Part shown: positions 60,599 through 64,000 of the stretch, one piece after another | How the letters are laid out: each line of letters opens with the position of its first letter | Numbering within the stretch: the stretch's first letter is position 1 | Origin: Rhinopomastus cyanomelas | Taxonomy: Eukaryota; Chordata; Aves; Bucerotiformes; Rhinopomastidae | Reading direction: 5' to 3' | NCBI GenBank assembly: GCA_013400115.1 | Contig: VXBP01000263.1 | Location: 124,001-188,000, forward strand | DNA: 64,000 nucleotides | Notes under the pieces: model-generated | The model's database searches: none | What the model was told of the DNA's origin: nothing | The model's input: only the letters and a program-made list of their open reading frames with translations | Position numbers and translations under genes: made by a program

Positions 60599-63500
60599 TA
60601 GTACATGTGTTTTGGTGGTTTTAATTTTCTAATGTTTTTCTTTAAATAAATGATCAGGTGGGTTTTCAAAGTTCCAACTGCTGTCAAAGAAAGACTGGAG
60701 GTAGGAAGAGGTTCATACTTAATTCAGATGTATCTTCCATTTAGACTTGAGGAAAAAACTATGAGATCTGAGCTACATGTGACTTCCATCAAACAAAAAC
60801 TGGTCATCTTTTCTGAGTATGCTGACAATGCTAATCATCCTTTCTCTTGCTATAGTGTGATGTGAATGGTCTAATAGTCAAAACATGAAGAGATTGAAGA
60901 TTTACAACCATAATTACTGAAAATAGATCTAAACCCCCAATTTACAAAAATATTCCTGTAAGTACAGTCTGTGTACTTATTTCCCTTGAATTCTCACGGA
61001 AGTTGTCCTTTTTTCTTTAGAGAGCAATACAATTCCATAAAGCAGACACTTTTCAAGTTATATTCTTCTGTTCCACAGCAAAAACATATGTCTTGTGTTG
61101 AAGAACAGTCTTTTGTTTAATCTGTCTCGCCCCACTCCCACACTTTTCACATTTATAAATCTGTCTATCACTTCATCTGAAAAACTGCTACAATTTATCT
61201 TTTATTCTTCCTGTGGTTCATAGAGGATTTTTACATTTATTAATTATTTGACTAAAAAAAAATTTTTCTCTTTCATTCTTCCCAAACCCCTGTTATACAG
61301 TTTTTGGAGTCAATGGCAGGTCTTGTGAGACTAGTTGCTTGTGTTGCTTCCAGCCTCAGTGACTGTATTTACCTATGTGCTCCCACTGACTCACATTCTT
61401 ACTTCAAAATGGATAACTCCACACAACTTTCCAGAATAGGGACAGATGACTTGTTTCTGCTGCCTCATCTCTTTAGAATCCTTTTCTTCTGCCTCTCTGG
61501 TCATTTATTTCCTTTTGTTCAAAAGTAGTTTATCCTATGGCAAACAATTAACATCTATTGAACAATCTGAAAAAGATGCTTCACTTTGGACTATTATTTG
61601 ACATGCAAATTGTATGAGCAAAATTTTTCTGTAGCTGCTCACTCTGCTCTTTCACATGATGACTTACGTGTGTGAGCTGGATAGCTGTGTAAGTTTGGTA
61701 TCTTCAATGCATTACTGCCATGGGTGTTTTTCTTCCCCAGCATATAATGCTTTTGTCAAGGTGTAAATGTAAAATAAAACAAAAAATAGATCTAAAAGTT
61801 CATAACCCTGTCCACCTACTACTGCCAGATCCTGTAATTTGCCTCCCTCCTACTTCATATCAAGGCATCCATTATCTTTCCTAAAGTAATAAATAAATAC
61901 ATTAGAAAACCCCACATCTATAAAGTATATTTTTCTAATTATTATAAAGTATTGGAAGTAATTAGTTCATTTATTTCTGTTGCACTTCACCTCCATCAGG
62001 AGCAACTTGTTTTAAAATCATACCCTTTAGTATTCCAGATAGTCTGTTAGGGCAGGTAGGTTTTTCCTGCACTGTATTATCTGCCTGTCCCTTCGGAAAA
62101 ATGCAGAGCATAGGTGAGGTGACAACTGCTGCTCTTTCTCAGGAATTGTATTAACATGACAGACAATGTCTGGGGTTGGGGAATGGGAGGAAAGTGGGAG
62201 CTCTGCAAAACATTCCTTATGTTGCAGTCTGTAGGTTTCAGCAGGGGTAAGGAATTATTCCTCAGGTTTTAAATAATAGTAATTTGTCATTTAAGTGAGT
62301 GACAAAAGAACAAGTGAGTCTGGGTTACTCTTGCTTAGATTAACTGTAGGAAACAACTCACACTGAATTCTCAGCTGCCAATAATTACTTACTAGATGTT
62401 ATTTAGCCAGGTAATTTTGAGCTCTGAGCAATGTCTCCACCAGCACAAACATGACTATCCAGTTCTTCAACAAATATCTGAAGTTTTCAGCAGCTGACAA
62501 TTATTGATTTCTCTTTCCTTAAAGAAAAAAAAAATCAATGCAAATGTGCATCTGACTTTCACTGGAAACAGTGAGCAGGTCCAGTGACTTTCACTTTATC
62601 GGCCATTCCACCTGGGAAATCTTCACAAGTGGTGGATAAGGGTTTCCTGCTACATAATACTTGTTTATAGCATTGCTCAGCACATAGGAAATCCACTTGG
62701 TCTAGTATTACAAACATCTCTTCTTTAATCCATTTAGAAGAATTACTAGAATCTTCTGTTGGTCTGAAGTTCTCTTCAGTTTTATCAATCATCATGAACA
62801 GATTTGGCAATGTTTAATGAGATCTGTAACGTTCACATGACTTTGGAGCTGTGATGCAGCCAGCCGACACCAATTCTGCTTCTCTGCACATACTGTTACT
62901 TACTTTTCTGTGACTATTTCATGACACCAAGTAGTGTTTCATTTTGCTAATCAGATGCTGGTAGCTCTTTTTTTTTTTTTGCAGATATACTATTTAAAAA
63001 ATGAACCAGGAATCTTTGTCTGTTAATATGAAAGCAAATGTTCCTTCATGTTAATTCTATTTACCTACTCAAGGTAATGTGAAACTCTATTTCTCTCATG
63101 TGGTGGAAGGTAGAAGCTCTTTATTTTCTGGTACCACAATCCAGATATTCTTGTCTGGTTAAACTATTTTTTATTAATCATTATAAACAGCAAAGCCATG
63201 CAAATTATTTGCTGGGCCCAGAAAATAAATGCAGTTAAATGCAAGTCCTTTGTTGCCAAGCCCTGCACTTTCGTACACAGGCATCACATACAATGACATA
63301 AAGAAACATAAATAAAGGTGTTCATTCTTTTCCCCTTAGTTTTGTAAGGCATTTACCTCCAAAACCTTTCAGGATTTCTTCTGCAGAGAAAGTACATGCA
63401 TCAGGCTTCCTGGACAGAAGTCTGCTCTGACCAGGAGCTATAGAAGTCATGTCAGCACAACACTACACTCACTCATATCCCAGTCTCCAAGATTCAGAAA

Positions 63501-64000
63501 CCAGCTACATACCTGTGCCTGATATGTGGTCAGTTCTAATCTAACTGGCTTCAATCAACAAATCAAGTCAATGAAGACAGAGCTCTGTTCTCTTTCCAAA
63601 GTGAAATCCTGTTGTGCGATATGGAAAAGTTTAAATAGAAAGTCTTTCATTAATATAAAGACATTTTGATTTGTCAATCTCACTTGGAGACCAGTCTACA
63701 CCACTACTTGTTCATTCTTGATATGAACAGGCTATCATCTCTCCTGCAGGAAGAGCCCTTTCTCTTCAGCACCAGACAACAAAAAGCCATACACACCTCT
63801 TGGTGACTTTTATAGTTTGTTGGCACTTTGTGAGATTCTGGATCTGCCTGAAAAAACAAAGGAAACCCATGTAGTCAACTCTCAGAAAAAAAACCAGACT
63901 GACAGTTCCAACACATAGACAACAATCTTTACAGGGAGTCATCTGAAGTAAAATTTACACTCCTTTTCCCTCCCTTTGTTTTCCAATAAAGACAGAATGA
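60599..64000. other. unique AT-rich DNA to window end, no gene seen
   Basis: No transposon, RNA gene or coding family was recognised. A T13 run ending in GCAG at 62968-62984 looks like a splice acceptor but has no supported exon after it. Confidence 0.55.

Noticed and set aside
62968..62984. T13 followed by GCAG, resembling a strong 3' splice acceptor
   Set aside because: The downstream frames close within a few codons and no donor or coding family was found. Similar T-run plus GCAG sites occur near 23640 and 30168, so it is not specific evidence of an exon.

Overview
This is a stretch of bird genomic DNA, AT-rich and apparently non-coding. The strongest evidence is at least eighteen pieces of the CR1 LINE, the dominant retrotransposon of birds and other reptiles. 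Several keep the diagnostic CR1 3' end (GATGATCTTTCGAGGTCCCTTCC, then ATTCTATGA-type octamers), and one keeps a recognisable reverse-transcriptase core. Three relics of a common bird endogenous-retrovirus LTR family support the same conclusion. Much of the CR1 belongs to the 'CTTTCGAGGTCCCTTCCAATCCCTAATGATTCTATGA' type, older subfamilies lie beside it, and CR1 covers about 8% of the window. That would fit a CR1-rich lineage such as woodpeckers and relatives, but this last step is weak inference.

Layout. 1-2,520: two antisense CR1 copies, the first cut by the window edge. 2,521-12,252: unique sequence with one badly decayed CR1 piece near 9.0 kb. 12,253-14,113: a short CR1 3' end, then the longest CR1 copy of the window (about 1.2 kb, with RT motifs and two internal deletions). 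14,114-27,837: unique DNA apart from an antisense LTR relic at 25.0-25.4 kb. 27,838-28,946: two small CR1 ends and a poly-G tract with the only N in the window, flanked by a duplicated sequence that looks like an assembly seam. 31,530-32,215: a decayed coding-like segment carrying a 4 x 24-bp tandem repeat, then a CR1 piece at 32.4 kb. 37-50 kb: six CR1 pieces in mainly unique DNA. 53.2-55.8 kb: an antisense partial LTR and a full-length solo LTR. 57.2-60.6 kb: three sense CR1 copies, the last split by a younger antisense CR1 tip. 60.6-64.0 kb: unique DNA.

No functional protein-coding gene, tRNA, rRNA, CRISPR array or operon could be supported. The long open frames are either CR1 ORF2 remnants or unrecognised short frames without codon or family evidence. 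The window is best read as intergenic or deep-intronic DNA whose visible structure is a layered record of CR1 and LTR insertion, truncation and small deletions. No undescribed biological system was found. The least explained piece is the decayed coding-like segment at 31.5-32.2 kb.
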